Part shown: piece after piece, positions 10,203 to 19,771 of the stretch
Layout: every line of letters begins with the position of its first letter
Numbering within the stretch: position 1 is the stretch's first letter
Origin: an uncultured Verrucomicrobiae bacterium
GTDB taxonomy: Bacteria > Verrucomicrobiota > Verrucomicrobiia > Limisphaerales > AAA164-E04
Length of the DNA: 64,000 bases
Assembly (NCBI GenBank): GCA_943788245.1
Contig: CALSPN010000006.1
Coordinates: 62,001-126,000, forward strand
Direction: 5' to 3'
The notes under the pieces: generated by a model
What the model was told of the DNA's origin: nothing
Database searches by the model: none
Seen by the model: the letters and a program-made list of their open reading frames with translations, nothing else
Program-made: the position numbers and the translations under genes

Positions 10203-11468
10203 CTAAACTAAGCACTCATTCATATTGTGGCGCGCGCCAGCAAACGCCTCAATTCCCATTCCCATCTTCTGCATCAGAGTCAGCATTAAATCGCCTAGAA
10301 GCCTTGACTTGGAGGAGGTGCGGTCGATGGCCCAGTGATTACCGTGAGAGAAATCACCCCCGGCGATAAGTGTGGGTAAATTGCTATTATCATGTGTATT
10401 CGAATCCCCCATACCGCTACCGTAAACAAGGGTTGTGGAATCGAGTAGTGATCGATCTTGGTGATCTTTGCAGTTCCCCAATGTTTCAATGAATCGTGCA
10501 AAACGCCGCACGTGCTCCCTGCCTACAAGATTATATTCGGCAATTTTCTTTGTTTCATTTCCGTGATGTGAAAGACCGTGATACCCTGCGCTCAGTCGCT
10601 GCCCCTCAATTTCAAAAACCTGACTCCATCCTGGCACCAGAAAAGTCATCACACGCGTCGAATCCGTGCTCAAGGCCAAGGCCATGAGATCATACATTAT
10701 TGACTCGCATTCCAAAGACTGATCAGGAGATACCGGGTCAAAGGGAGGCAATGCATAATCTGTTTCAGGAAATGGTTTCTCCAACCAGGCCTCCTGTTTT
10801 TGAAGCATTTTCTCCACCTGCCTCAGAGACGACAAATATTCATCCAATTTCTGTTGATCACGCCGTGAAATTTGTCGGTGAACTGAGTTGGCCTCATCCT
10901 TCAAGTCATCCAATACGCTACCATTGCCTCTCAATACATATTCCATTCTGGACTTGTCGCTATCAGAACGAAAAAGTGTTTGATAGAGTACGCTTGGACG
11001 ACCAATCATCGGTAAAGCCACACCCTCCCTGGTAAAACTTAATCGTGCTGCATCAGGAGGCGTACCACAGGTGAGTTGCAAGGATGCATATCGTGTTTGA
11101 TGCCCAACGTGGCCCGCAACCAATTGATCCATGGAGACAGCGCCTGTTGCAGAACCACTCATCCAGGCCTTCCAGCCTTCATGCCCATTTCGACCTCGAT
11201 GATCCAGACCGGAAAAAATTGAGAACTGATTTCTGAACTGTGTCAGTGGCTCCAGCACAAAAGGCATTTCATAGGATTTGCCAATACTCTTTGGGAAAAA
11301 GTCGGCCTGATGAAAGCCAAGATAAGTACCAATGCATACAAGCCGCTTGACAGGCTCAGCTGAAGAAGAGGCATTCATCACTGATGTCTCAAAAGACTCC
11401 AACAAGGGAAGGGCCAACCCAATTCCAGCTCCTCTCAAAAACTTTCTACGATCGACTTTCAAGTTCAT
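10203..11468 (-). CDS. DUF1552 domain-containing protein, Tat-exported
   Basis: A 421-residue DUF1552 protein, the constant partner of DUF1592 cytochromes. The N-terminus has a twin-arginine signal (DRRKFLRGAGIGLALPLLES), so the protein is probably folded before export. Family landmarks are the early VCIGTYLGFH, FSGLDHRGRNGHEGWKAWMSG, SLQLTCGT, YGSGMGDSNTHDNSNLPTLIAGG (shown by its halves at about 345-370) and the closing LTLMQKMG. DUF1552 is related in layout to DUF1501, which belongs to the alkaline-phosphatase/sulfatase-like superfamily, but its biochemistry is not known. The order here puts DUF1552 upstream of DUF1592, 4 bp apart; the gene before it encodes the hydratase-like enzyme, 137 bp upstream. 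Confidence 0.9.
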   Translation of the reverse strand: MNLKVDRRKFLRGAGIGLALPLLESFETSVMNASSSAEPVKRLVCIGTYLGFHQADFFPKSIGKSYEMPFVLEPLTQFRNQFSIFSGLDHRGRNGHEGWKAWMSGSATGAVSMDQLVAGHVGHQTRYASLQLTCGTPPDAARLSFTREGVALPMIGRPSVLYQTLFRSDSDKSRMEYVLRGNGSVLDDLKDEANSVHRQISRRDQQKLDEYLSSLRQVEKMLQKQEAWLEKPFPETDYALPPFDPVSPDQSLECESIMYDLMALALSTDSTRVMTFLVPGWSQVFEIEGQRLSAGYHGLSHHGNETKKIAEYNLVGREHVRRFARFIETLGNCKDHQDRSLLDSTTLVYGSGMGDSNTHDNSNLPTLIAGGDFSHGNHWAIDRTSSKSRLLGDLMLTLMQKMGMGIEAFAGARHNMNECLV

Positions 11469-11605
11469 TGTAATCCAAAAACATGCTGTAAGTGTTTCTT
11501 AAAATATGGTCACGATTGTGTATGAAACAAATCAAACTAAAGACTTTTTCAATAAAGCTCAACAATCGCAGCGCTGGGAGTGAACGAACATCCCCTGCCC
11601 CCAAT

Positions 11606-12412
11606 TCAGACCACGTCTTCATATTCAATGAAAGCCTCGACCTCACCAAAGGGTTCAGATTTCATACGAAGGGAACAAGTTTCCTTTATCGAAAACAATC
11701 CCAAAACCGAACCTGTCAAAATCATTTGCCCAGCTCGCATCTCAATGCCAATGACATTCAAGTGATGCATCAACCATCGTAACGAGGAAGCAATGGTTGT
11801 AGTCAATGTGATGCTGCAACATGTTTCAAGCAATATGCCGTCCTTGTAAAGCGAAAGCGATGGGGTTCCGTGATCTAGAGCCTTTATCCCAGACCCTGCA
11901 ACGACCCCGGCATGCAACGCATTGTTTGCGATTAACTCAGCTGCATCGGGTTTTTGAGATCGAATCACATATTGATGCAATTCAATGACGGGAAAGACAC
12001 GCGACACACAATCAGGAAGACCTTTCGTTTGAAAATCCCTTGGAGTTGGTGGACGGGATAATTCAATGGCCAACTCGCCTTCGCAAGCCAACCCAGCATA
12101 GGCCTTACCAGAAACGCTTGTTCCAGAAGCATACTGTTCCGTATCGAACAACCTTCCCATGATACAATGATCGATACCCAGTTGAGAACGGATCGCAGGG
12201 GATGTGCAACCCACCTTGTAACCAATAACCTTTTCGCCCCTTTTACATCTCAAGTTAACAACAGCTGATTGCAATGCATAAGCCTGATCGACGCTTAATT
12301 CAATCCCACCTGCAAAAAGTGTTCCAGGTCTGCCCAGATCATAATCTTCCAGTTGACGCAGGGCCAAATTATCGGTGCTCATACCATTTAGCTTTTCTTG
12401 CCCCATGCGCAT
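11606..12412 (-). CDS. 2-keto-4-pentenoate hydratase / fumarylacetoacetate hydrolase-like enzyme
   Basis: A 268-residue cytosolic protein of the MhpD/FAH superfamily, whose members hydrate 2-hydroxypenta-2,4-dienoates or decarboxylate/hydrolyse related oxo-acids with a divalent metal. Supporting segments are AYALQSAVVNLRCKRGEKVIGYKVGCTS (in two halves, about 44-72), YAGLACEGELAIEL with the metal-binding Glu pair (about 105-118), VFPVIELHQYVI (about 140) and AGQMILTGSVLG (about 229). A start at residue 11 (12382) is also possible. It sits 38 bp after a DUF1501 gene and before DUF1552, all on the same strand, so it is embedded among exported cytochrome-type proteins. This suggests the cluster handles a compound degraded through a keto-acid intermediate; that link is inference. 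Confidence 0.8.
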   Translation of the reverse strand: MRMGQEKLNGMSTDNLALRQLEDYDLGRPGTLFAGGIELSVDQAYALQSAVVNLRCKRGEKVIGYKVGCTSPAIRSQLGIDHCIMGRLFDTEQYASGTSVSGKAYAGLACEGELAIELSRPPTPRDFQTKGLPDCVSRVFPVIELHQYVIRSQKPDAAELIANNALHAGVVAGSGIKALDHGTPSLSLYKDGILLETCCSITLTTTIASSLRWLMHHLNVIGIEMRAGQMILTGSVLGLFSIKETCSLRMKSEPFGEVEAFIEYEDVV

Positions 12413-12450
12413 GTATGAACTCCATTTTGAATAGGAATCACGAAAACGGT

Positions 12451-13875
12451 TTAAGCAATGATCTCGCGCAGTACCTCACCGTGCACATTAGTGAGACGAC
12501 GTTCGATACCATTATGATAAAAGGTCAACTTTTCATGATCAAGACCCAGTAAATGCAGGACTGTCGCATGAAAGTCATGCCAATAAACTGGTTTCTCTGC
12601 AGTCTTCCATCCGATTTCATCTGTGGAACCGTACGCAACGCCCGGTTTCAGGCCGCCTCCGGCCATCCAGAGTGAAAAACCATACATATTGTGATCCCTT
12701 CCCGCCCCCAGTTCATCATCATTCGATTGCGTATAGGGAGTTCTCCCAAACTCCGTGGTAAACAAAACCAGAGTATCGTCCAACATGCCCCGTTGACGAA
12801 GGTCCCGGATCAACGCGGCAACGGGCTGATCAATTCGTTGCGCTTCACGGGAATGATTTTTCTTCATGTCCTCGTGACCATCCCAGTTGATGCGGGGTGA
12901 GCCAAAGGAGCCACCCGATATAAGTTGAATGAAACGAACCCCTCTTTCGAGCAAACGGCGTGAGAGCAGGCAGTTTCTCCCAAAGTCTCTTGTCGGTTCC
13001 TGGTTCAATCCGTACATCTCGCGGGTGGATTCAGATTCACCGTCGATGGCAGTGACTTCAGGAATAGTTAACTGCATGCGAGCAGCCAATTCATGACTCC
13101 GCACGCGGGCCATAACGGCGTCTTCCCGGCCATGACGATTAATATCCTGGGCATTGAGTTGCCTTAACAGTTGACGGGACGCCGCATCCGTTTCAGGTGA
13201 AATTCCCGATGGAGGAAACAAATCAGGAATCGGCGTTCCCTTGGTATTAAAAGCCACTCCCTGATGGAGTGAGGGCAGGAACCCGTTTGACCAATTAATC
13301 GTACCGCCAGCGGGATAGCCTCTGGCATCCGGGAGCACTACATAAGCCGGCAGGTTTTCAGTATCCATGCCCAGACCATAGGATATCCAGGAACCCATGA
13401 CCGGAAAACCGTTTAACTGAAATCCAGAATTCTGCTGAAAGGTCGCAGGAGTGTGGTTGGCCGAATCAGTAACCATGGACCTTATTACCGTCAACTCATC
13501 CGCAACCCCAGCGATATGAGGAAACAAATTTGAAATCCATAAACCACTTCTGCCGCGTTGCTGGAATTCCCAATCGTTTTTCCGAATCAAACCTATGCGA
13601 TTGAAGAAAGTGGCAGGGCGTTCATCATATTGGAGCGACTGATTGTGAAATTTGGCAATCTCTGGTTTGTAATCAAAGGAATCGAGGTGACTCAATCCCC
13701 CCATCAGGCAGATATGGATCACACGTTTGGAACGAGGAAGGTGATGAAGCCCAACTCCCCCTCCTGCTGAAACCGGGCGATCAGCAGCGAAAAGATCAGT
13801 CAAGGCCGCACCAGCCAATCCATGTGTTGCCCAGCTCAACCATTCACGACGAGACAAATTATTCCTATCTGACAT
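12451..13875 (-). CDS. DUF1501 domain-containing protein, copy 1
   Basis: A 474-residue DUF1501 protein of the sulfatase/alkaline-phosphatase-like superfamily, exported through a Tat-like signal (NLSRREWLSWATHGLAGAAL). Family motifs are ICLMGGLSHLDSFDYKP (about 55), GSWISYGLG (about 145), TEFGRTPYTQ (about 370), GRDHNMYGFSLWMAGGG (about 387) and the closing HDFHATVLHLLGLDHEKLTF. The start at 13875 is preferred over the upstream ATG at 13920 because it gives the Tat signal at the N-terminus and an 11-nt overlap with the stop of the upstream DUF1549/1553 gene. The same overlap is seen at two other pairs in this window. No activity is known for the family; it is always found beside PSD1-type cytochromes and is presumed to work with them. 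Confidence 0.9.
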   Translation of the reverse strand: MSDRNNLSRREWLSWATHGLAGAALTDLFAADRPVSAGGGVGLHHLPRSKRVIHICLMGGLSHLDSFDYKPEIAKFHNQSLQYDERPATFFNRIGLIRKNDWEFQQRGRSGLWISNLFPHIAGVADELTVIRSMVTDSANHTPATFQQNSGFQLNGFPVMGSWISYGLGMDTENLPAYVVLPDARGYPAGGTINWSNGFLPSLHQGVAFNTKGTPIPDLFPPSGISPETDAASRQLLRQLNAQDINRHGREDAVMARVRSHELAARMQLTIPEVTAIDGESESTREMYGLNQEPTRDFGRNCLLSRRLLERGVRFIQLISGGSFGSPRINWDGHEDMKKNHSREAQRIDQPVAALIRDLRQRGMLDDTLVLFTTEFGRTPYTQSNDDELGAGRDHNMYGFSLWMAGGGLKPGVAYGSTDEIGWKTAEKPVYWHDFHATVLHLLGLDHEKLTFYHNGIERRLTNVHGEVLREIIA

Positions 13876-15793
13876 AAAGCAATTCATTGCTGTTGAAGAT
13901 GACTCGGCACCAGGCCGCAAGACCGTGTTTTTGAATAAATGGCACTGATATCTTCAAGGCCTTTTCCTCCGCACCGCGCCCATACGCAAGCCTGTATGCG
14001 AGCGATACCTGCTGCTGAGCATTCAACCCAGCTTGGCTTTCAAGGCGCCTGGCAAATGCTTGAGACATATTTACCACGAAATCGTTATTCATCAGCGCCA
14101 AAGACTGCAGGGGTGTGGTAGTGACAGCTCGCTGAGGGGTAATGGCAGATGGATCCGGACAGTCAAAGGTATCCAGGAGAGTACGCATGGCACCCCGTGG
14201 ACTGAAGCGATAGATTGTCCGCCGGAATTGCTCCGGGTGGTCCTGAGAAATAACATCATAAAAATGCGACCCCTTGAACTTATACTCACGCATATCGCGA
14301 TAACCTCGCCCACCAAATTTAGGATCCAACTTTCCAGATAGCACCAATAGTGTATCACGCAGTATCTCACCTTCCAGACGAGAAGGGCTTTTACGCCAGA
14401 GATACCGGTTCCCTGCATCAACCGCAGCAGCATGAGCGTTCGGGGATGATTTCTGGCGATAAGTCGCTGAGGTAACAATCAAGCGATGCAACTGTTTGAG
14501 ACGCCAATCATGTTTTTTAAAATAGTCCGACAACCATTCCAACAGATCCGGGTGGCTGGGACGTCCACCACTGTAACCAAAATCGTTGGGAGTAAGAACG
14601 ATTCCCTGTCCGAAATGATGCTTCCATACTCGATTAACCATAACACGAGCAAGTAAAGGGTTATCCACGCCGCTGATCCATTCAGCAAGCTTGAACCTTC
14701 GAAGACGTCCGTCTGAATCAGGATTCAAGCCGAAGTCGCTGTCCAGCATCCGCAAAGCAGCAATGCCACGAGGTGATACAAGCTCGCCCTTGTTTTCAAC
14801 ATTACCCCGCTTGAGCAGATGCGTCTTCCCGGGATCAATGGGAGTGACTGCCCACACCTTGAGTGAATCACCCTCGTCACTCTTGAGTGAATTCCCCTCG
14901 ACTACTCCCGAAGCAGGCATGTTGATAGTTTGGTCCCCGAATTCGACACCTGCCAGGGCAGAGGCTATGCCATAATAATCCTTCATCGAAATTGGATCAA
15001 ATTTATGGTCATGACAACGTGCACAATTGATCGTGAGTCCGAGAAAGGTTTGCCCGACTAATGCCACCATGTCCTCCATCTCGTCCTGACGCATGGTTAG
15101 ACGCATCACATCGTTTGAGGGTTTTGTGGTGTTATGGGGACCGGTGACGAGAAATCCAGTAGCTACGATCCCTTCTTTTTCTGAGGCGATGATGTCACCC
15201 GCTATCTGCAGTCGGACAAACCTGTCGTAGGCCATGTCCTGATTGAAGGCATCAATGACCCAGTTGCGGTAATGCCACGCGTGATTGCGCGGCTGATTGT
15301 ATTCAAATCCGTTACTCTCCCCAAAATGAACGGCATCAAGCCAGTGACGTCCCCAGCGCTCCCCGTAGTGGGGTGATGCCAAAAGACGATCCACCAGGTT
15401 TTCATAAGCGCTGTCAGAATCGTCCATTATAAAGGCATCAATATCAAGGGGCGAGGGAGGAAGACCCACTAAGTCGAAATACAATCTACGTATGAGGGTC
15501 CATCGATCCGCCTCAATGGAAGACGGAAGTCCATGTTGCCGCAATCGCTGGTGGACAAAATAATCAATCGGATTTCGAGCTTTCTCAGTTGAAGGTGGTA
15601 AATCAACCTGCCGAATCGGTTGAAGCGACCACCACTCAACACTTTCAGTATCCTGAGTTTTATCTGGATGCTGAGATGCCGCATGGGAGCACCAGAAAGA
15701 ACTCAGAAGCAATATGCTTATTGCAAAAGGCATCCACCTCTGGCGAGCAGTCTTCCTTGAAGAGATATCACGTTTGGCCCTGATGTGGTTCAT
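13865..15793 (-). CDS. DUF1549/DUF1553 (PSCyt2-PSD1) protein, copy 1
   Basis: A 642-residue exported protein: signal anchor ([20 protein letters not shown] within the first 40 residues), DUF1549/PSCyt2 ([33 protein letters not shown], about 95-150) with haem-type [12 protein letters not shown] at about 256, then DUF1553/PSD1 ([20 protein letters not shown] about 375, [28 protein letters not shown]). It lacks the N-terminal PSCyt1 domain seen in longer relatives and has only a short linker between the two DUFs, so it is a compact member. It ends LLYVR with the TAG overlapping the DUF1501 start by 11 nt. It is probably the first gene of the minus-strand operon, since the next gene upstream is divergent. 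Confidence 0.9.
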   Translation of the reverse strand: [642 protein letters not shown]

Positions 15794-15930
15794 AACAACA
15801 TGGTAATTAGATGGAATATGACAACAGTAAATTTGCCGCAGACCGTATTCAAGAAGAATAGGCCGGGAATGCGATTCTGATTTTTACTTGCACAACGCGT
15901 GATGCGGCTTTAGAGAATTGAAGGAAGCGT

Positions 15931-18304
15931 ATGAGATTATTGTGTTCCAACATCATCGTTTGGTGTGCAATCGCCATCTCGCATGTAACATTAGCTGATG
16001 ACCACCACTGGTCTTTCGAAGCACCCGAAACTCCCTCACTCCCAGCCGTCAAGGATGCATCCTGGGCAAAACAACCGACAGATCTTTTCATATTGCAAAA
16101 GCTGGAAGCCCTTGAGTTGTCGCCCTCGGCACGTGCTGATAAAGCAACGCTACTGCGCCGTGTCTGGCTGGACCTTTTGGGAATTCCCCCTTCACAACAA
16201 GCGCTGACCGCATTTTTACAGGATACAAGCGAGCAGGCTTATTTACGTATGATCGACGCGTTGCTCGCTTCCCCCGCATTATGGTGAAAAGTGGGGCCGC
16301 CATTGGCTGGATGTCTCGAGGTATGGCGATTCAAACGGTGGTGATGAGAACCACCCTTACCCCCATGCATTTAGGTATCGCAATTGGATCATTGATGCCT
16401 TCAATGAAGATATGGCCTACGATCAATTCGTACAGGCACAACTGGCGGGCGATTTGGTATCCTGGGGTGATGAACAGACGTTGGCAGGCACCGGTTTCCT
16501 GGCAATAGGAACCAAAATCCTCGCTGAACAAGATCCGGTAAAAAAACGTGCGGATATTATCGATGAACAATTAGACACTCTTGGCCGCGCCTTCATGGGA
16601 CTGAGCATCGGTTGCGCAAGATGCCACGATCACAAATTCGATCCCATTTCAGAGAAAGATTATTATGCTTTGGCTGGCATATTCTACAGCACGGATATCG
16701 AAGATCTTGAAGTCAAGACACCCGAGGGCGTGCTTCAGAAAAGCATCTGGCAAAGGCAAATAGAGGACTTGGATCAACGCATTTCAAAAGCCGAAATCCA
16801 GTTGTCAAATTTTCGCAATATTGAGCAAACACGCGAGTGGCAGGCTGAGGATTTCGATCGGGGTAATGTCATTACTGATCGTGAGCAGTATGGCAAGGAA
16901 ATCGGCATTATCGGCGACCCTGGTGCTCAGGACAATTTTGTCGAATATGATCTGTCGGTCAAAGACGAGAATATTTCAATATTGGAATTAAGGTATGCTG
17001 CAAAAACAGCTCGCCCCGGCAAAATCCTTCTGGACGGCAACCCTGTTTTTGAGAACGCAGTTTCAGCGACCACAGGGGGCTGGTTTCCGGAGAATCAAAA
17101 ATGGATTACCGAAGGTATACTGGAGCTGAAATCAGGGGAGCACGTCCTTCGCATCGAATCCAAGCCGCTCATGTCCCATATTGATCGCATTCGCTTGATT
17201 TCTGTGAGCGACCCGGAAAAAGCCCTTGCAAGCATCCAGCAAATTAAAAGATTCACAAAAGAACGCGAAGCACTGGCGTCGAATCACCCTGAACAACCAA
17301 GGGTTATGGGGGTTTCTGATGGCTCTATACAAAACGTGCGCTTGAACATCCGTGGAAACCCGCATCAGCTGGGTGAAGAAATTCAGCGACGCTTCCCTTT
17401 GGAAATAGGAAAATTCGAACACCCTGTTGTCGATGCCGATTCAAGTGGTCGCCTCGAGCTTGCCAAATGGATTTCATCACGTCATCACCCATTAACCGCA
17501 AGAGTCTTTGTCAACCGTGTCTGGCATTGGCATTTCGACCGTGGTCTGGTCGACACTCCCGATAATTTTGGAACCACCGGACAAGCTCCCTCCCACCCTG
17601 AACTGCTGGACTGGCTGACCACAGATTTCATCAGGCATGGATGGTCAATAAAGCATCTGCATCGCCGAATACTCCTCTCTAGCGTATACCAATTATCGTC
17701 CATGTCCCTCAATCAAGCGGCCGAAAAAAAAGATCCCTCCAACCGTTTGTATTGGAAAAAAAATATGCGACGCATGGATGCGGAGACCTTTCGGGATGCA
17801 TTGCTTGCTGTGTCAGGCTCGCTGAACGCCAATGCTCACCTGAAGAAACCGATTTACGTCAAAGCACAGGATCCATCATCAGAAGATCTGGATAAGAACA
17901 GGATTGCCTATGAATCTTTTCCACATAGAACGGTATACCTTCCGGTCGTGCGTTCTCATATCTACGATTTGCTTGCGCTTCTCGATTTCCCCAATGCCAC
18001 AGCTCCCATCGGGAAACGTTCCCTTACAACTGTGCCTACTCAAGCTCTGATGATGTTCAATAGCCCGTTCGTCAAAGAGATGGCCAAACAGACGAACCGT
18101 CGCGTGCTTCATTCAAGCAAAGCAAATGCAAGTAGATTGGATACACTATATCATATCCTTTTCAGCCGACATCCCTCCGAGAAAGAAAGGACGGCATGCC
18201 TTGAGCTGGTGAGCAAAACTTCCGAGCTGCTGGAGGAAGCACAAGCCTGGGAAACGCTCTGTCATGTATTGATGATTTCCAACGACTTTATTTATGTCCA
18301 ATAG
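15931..18304 (+). CDS. DUF1549/DUF1553 (PSCyt2-PSD1) protein, copy 2, apparent frameshift
   Basis: Two frames together make one exported protein of about 790 residues. The first part (15931-16287) has a signal peptide and DUF1549 up to LLASP, then runs into TGA. Removing one C from the C5 run at 16271-16275 restores [20 protein letters not shown], the standard family motif, and joins the frame of the second part. That part carries [14 protein letters not shown] (about 228), a central insert of about 250 residues resembling a carbohydrate-binding module (DNFVEYDLSVKDEN...), and DUF1553 (ARVFVNRVWHWHFDRGLV, TTVPTQALMMFNSPFV). It ends FIYVQ, overlapping DUF1501 copy 2 by 11 nt. The break is probably a sequence error because everything after it is intact. 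It is divergent from copy 1. Confidence 0.88.
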
Positions 18305-19736
18305 CCCGTTTCAATTATCATCCCTCTCACGCAGAGAAGCCTTGGATCGCTTGTGCGTTGGTTTTGGAGGTCTGGCGCTCAATGCCATGTTGTTCCATGA
18401 ATCAAAAGCAGAGGCTGGCACCGCTCCCTGGCATTTCCCTCCGCGGGCCAAAAGAGTCATTTTCCTTTTCATGCATGGGGGGCCTTCCCATGTAGATCTT
18501 TTCGATTACAAACCAAATCTGGAGAAGTATAACGGTCAAGCACTGCCATTTCCTGAGCGCAAAGTGCAATTTGCAAAGCGTGGCAATCTCATGCAATCGC
18601 CCTGGTCCTTTCGGAAAGTGGGGCAATGTGGCCATTGGATGTCGGAGCTTTGGCAGCACCTTCCCAAGGTGGCTGATGACATCTGCATGCTCCACTCACT
18701 TTGTGAGACTAATGTGGCCCACGGAGGCGCATGCATGAAGTTGCACACGGGAAATGAATCCCTGTTGAGGCCCAGCCTGGGTTCCTGGGTGAGTTATGGA
18801 TTAGGCACTGAAAACCGAAATCTCCCCTCCTTTGTGACTATTTGCCCTACCTCCCTGCATGGGGGGGTGGATAATTTTGGAGCAGCCTTTCTTCCCGGAG
18901 AGCATCAAGGGGTGGCTCTTGGGACACAAGGTTATCCAAATACTCTGGCCAAAAATGCCCGCTTCCATTACGTCGAAGCGAATTCCCAAAAAGATCGGTC
19001 CGTTCAAGAGCTACAGTTAAGATTGTTGAATCAGCTTCAGACTCAAAAGACGATGCAATTGGAGGGAAAAAGAGAACTTGAGACACGCCTCAAATCCTTC
19101 GAGCTGGCATTCCGCATGCAAACCGAAGCCAAAGAGGCAACGGACATCAGTGGCGAATCCCAATCAACTCGAAAACTTTATGGGTTGAATGAGCCGGAGA
19201 CGGAAAATTTCGGACATCAATGCCTCCTTGCGCGGCGTCTCGCTGAGCGAGGGGTGCGCTTTATTCAAGTTAGTCATGCCCATAGCCTTCCCTTTAATAA
19301 CGAACAGTGGGATCAGCATTCACATCTGGAGAAGGGGCACTCCGTCAACGTACGCCAAATTGACAAACCTATCACTGGTTTAATCATGGATCTAAAATCA
19401 CGTGGAATGCTGAATGATACTCTTGTGCTATGGGGGGGAGAGTTTGGCCGAACCCCATCGATCCAAGCAGGCGATGGGCCTGTAGGCCGTGATCATCATC
19501 CAGACGGATTTTCCATGTGGATGGCAGGGGGCGGTGTCAAGGGTGGTATGCGATATGGAGCAACGGATGATTTCGGGTATCACGCGGTGCAGGACCGATG
19601 CACTATCCACGACCTGCATGCAACCTTGCTTCATCTTATGGGACTGGATCACGAGCGACTTACTTACAACCATCTGGGCAGAGAGTTTCGCCTCACAGAT
19701 GTGTCAGGCTACGTGGCTCACAAAATACTGGCATGA
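18294..19736 (+). CDS. DUF1501 domain-containing protein, copy 2
   Basis: A 480-residue DUF1501 protein. The N-terminus (LSRREALDRLCVGFGGLALN) is Tat-like. Motifs include FLFMHGGPSHVDLFDYKP (about 57), GSWVSYGLGTENRNLP (about 165), CLLARRLAERGVRFIQV (about 310), GGEFGRTPSIQ (about 384), GRDHHPDGFSMWMAGGGVKGG and HDLHATLLHLMGLDHERLTY. Its ATG lies inside the last codons of the upstream DUF1549/1553 gene (11-nt overlap), pointing to translational coupling. It is the second gene of a two-gene plus-strand unit; 35 bp further on, the next gene is convergent. Function is unknown beyond membership of the sulfatase-like superfamily. Confidence 0.92.
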   Translation: MSNSPFQLSSLSRREALDRLCVGFGGLALNAMLFHESKAEAGTAPWHFPPRAKRVIFLFMHGGPSHVDLFDYKPNLEKYNGQALPFPERKVQFAKRGNLMQSPWSFRKVGQCGHWMSELWQHLPKVADDICMLHSLCETNVAHGGACMKLHTGNESLLRPSLGSWVSYGLGTENRNLPSFVTICPTSLHGGVDNFGAAFLPGEHQGVALGTQGYPNTLAKNARFHYVEANSQKDRSVQELQLRLLNQLQTQKTMQLEGKRELETRLKSFELAFRMQTEAKEATDISGESQSTRKLYGLNEPETENFGHQCLLARRLAERGVRFIQVSHAHSLPFNNEQWDQHSHLEKGHSVNVRQIDKPITGLIMDLKSRGMLNDTLVLWGGEFGRTPSIQAGDGPVGRDHHPDGFSMWMAGGGVKGGMRYGATDDFGYHAVQDRCTIHDLHATLLHLMGLDHERLTYNHLGREFRLTDVSGYVAHKILA

Positions 19737-19771
19737 GGCTTCTGAAAGGAGCAGATAAATTCGAATGATGC

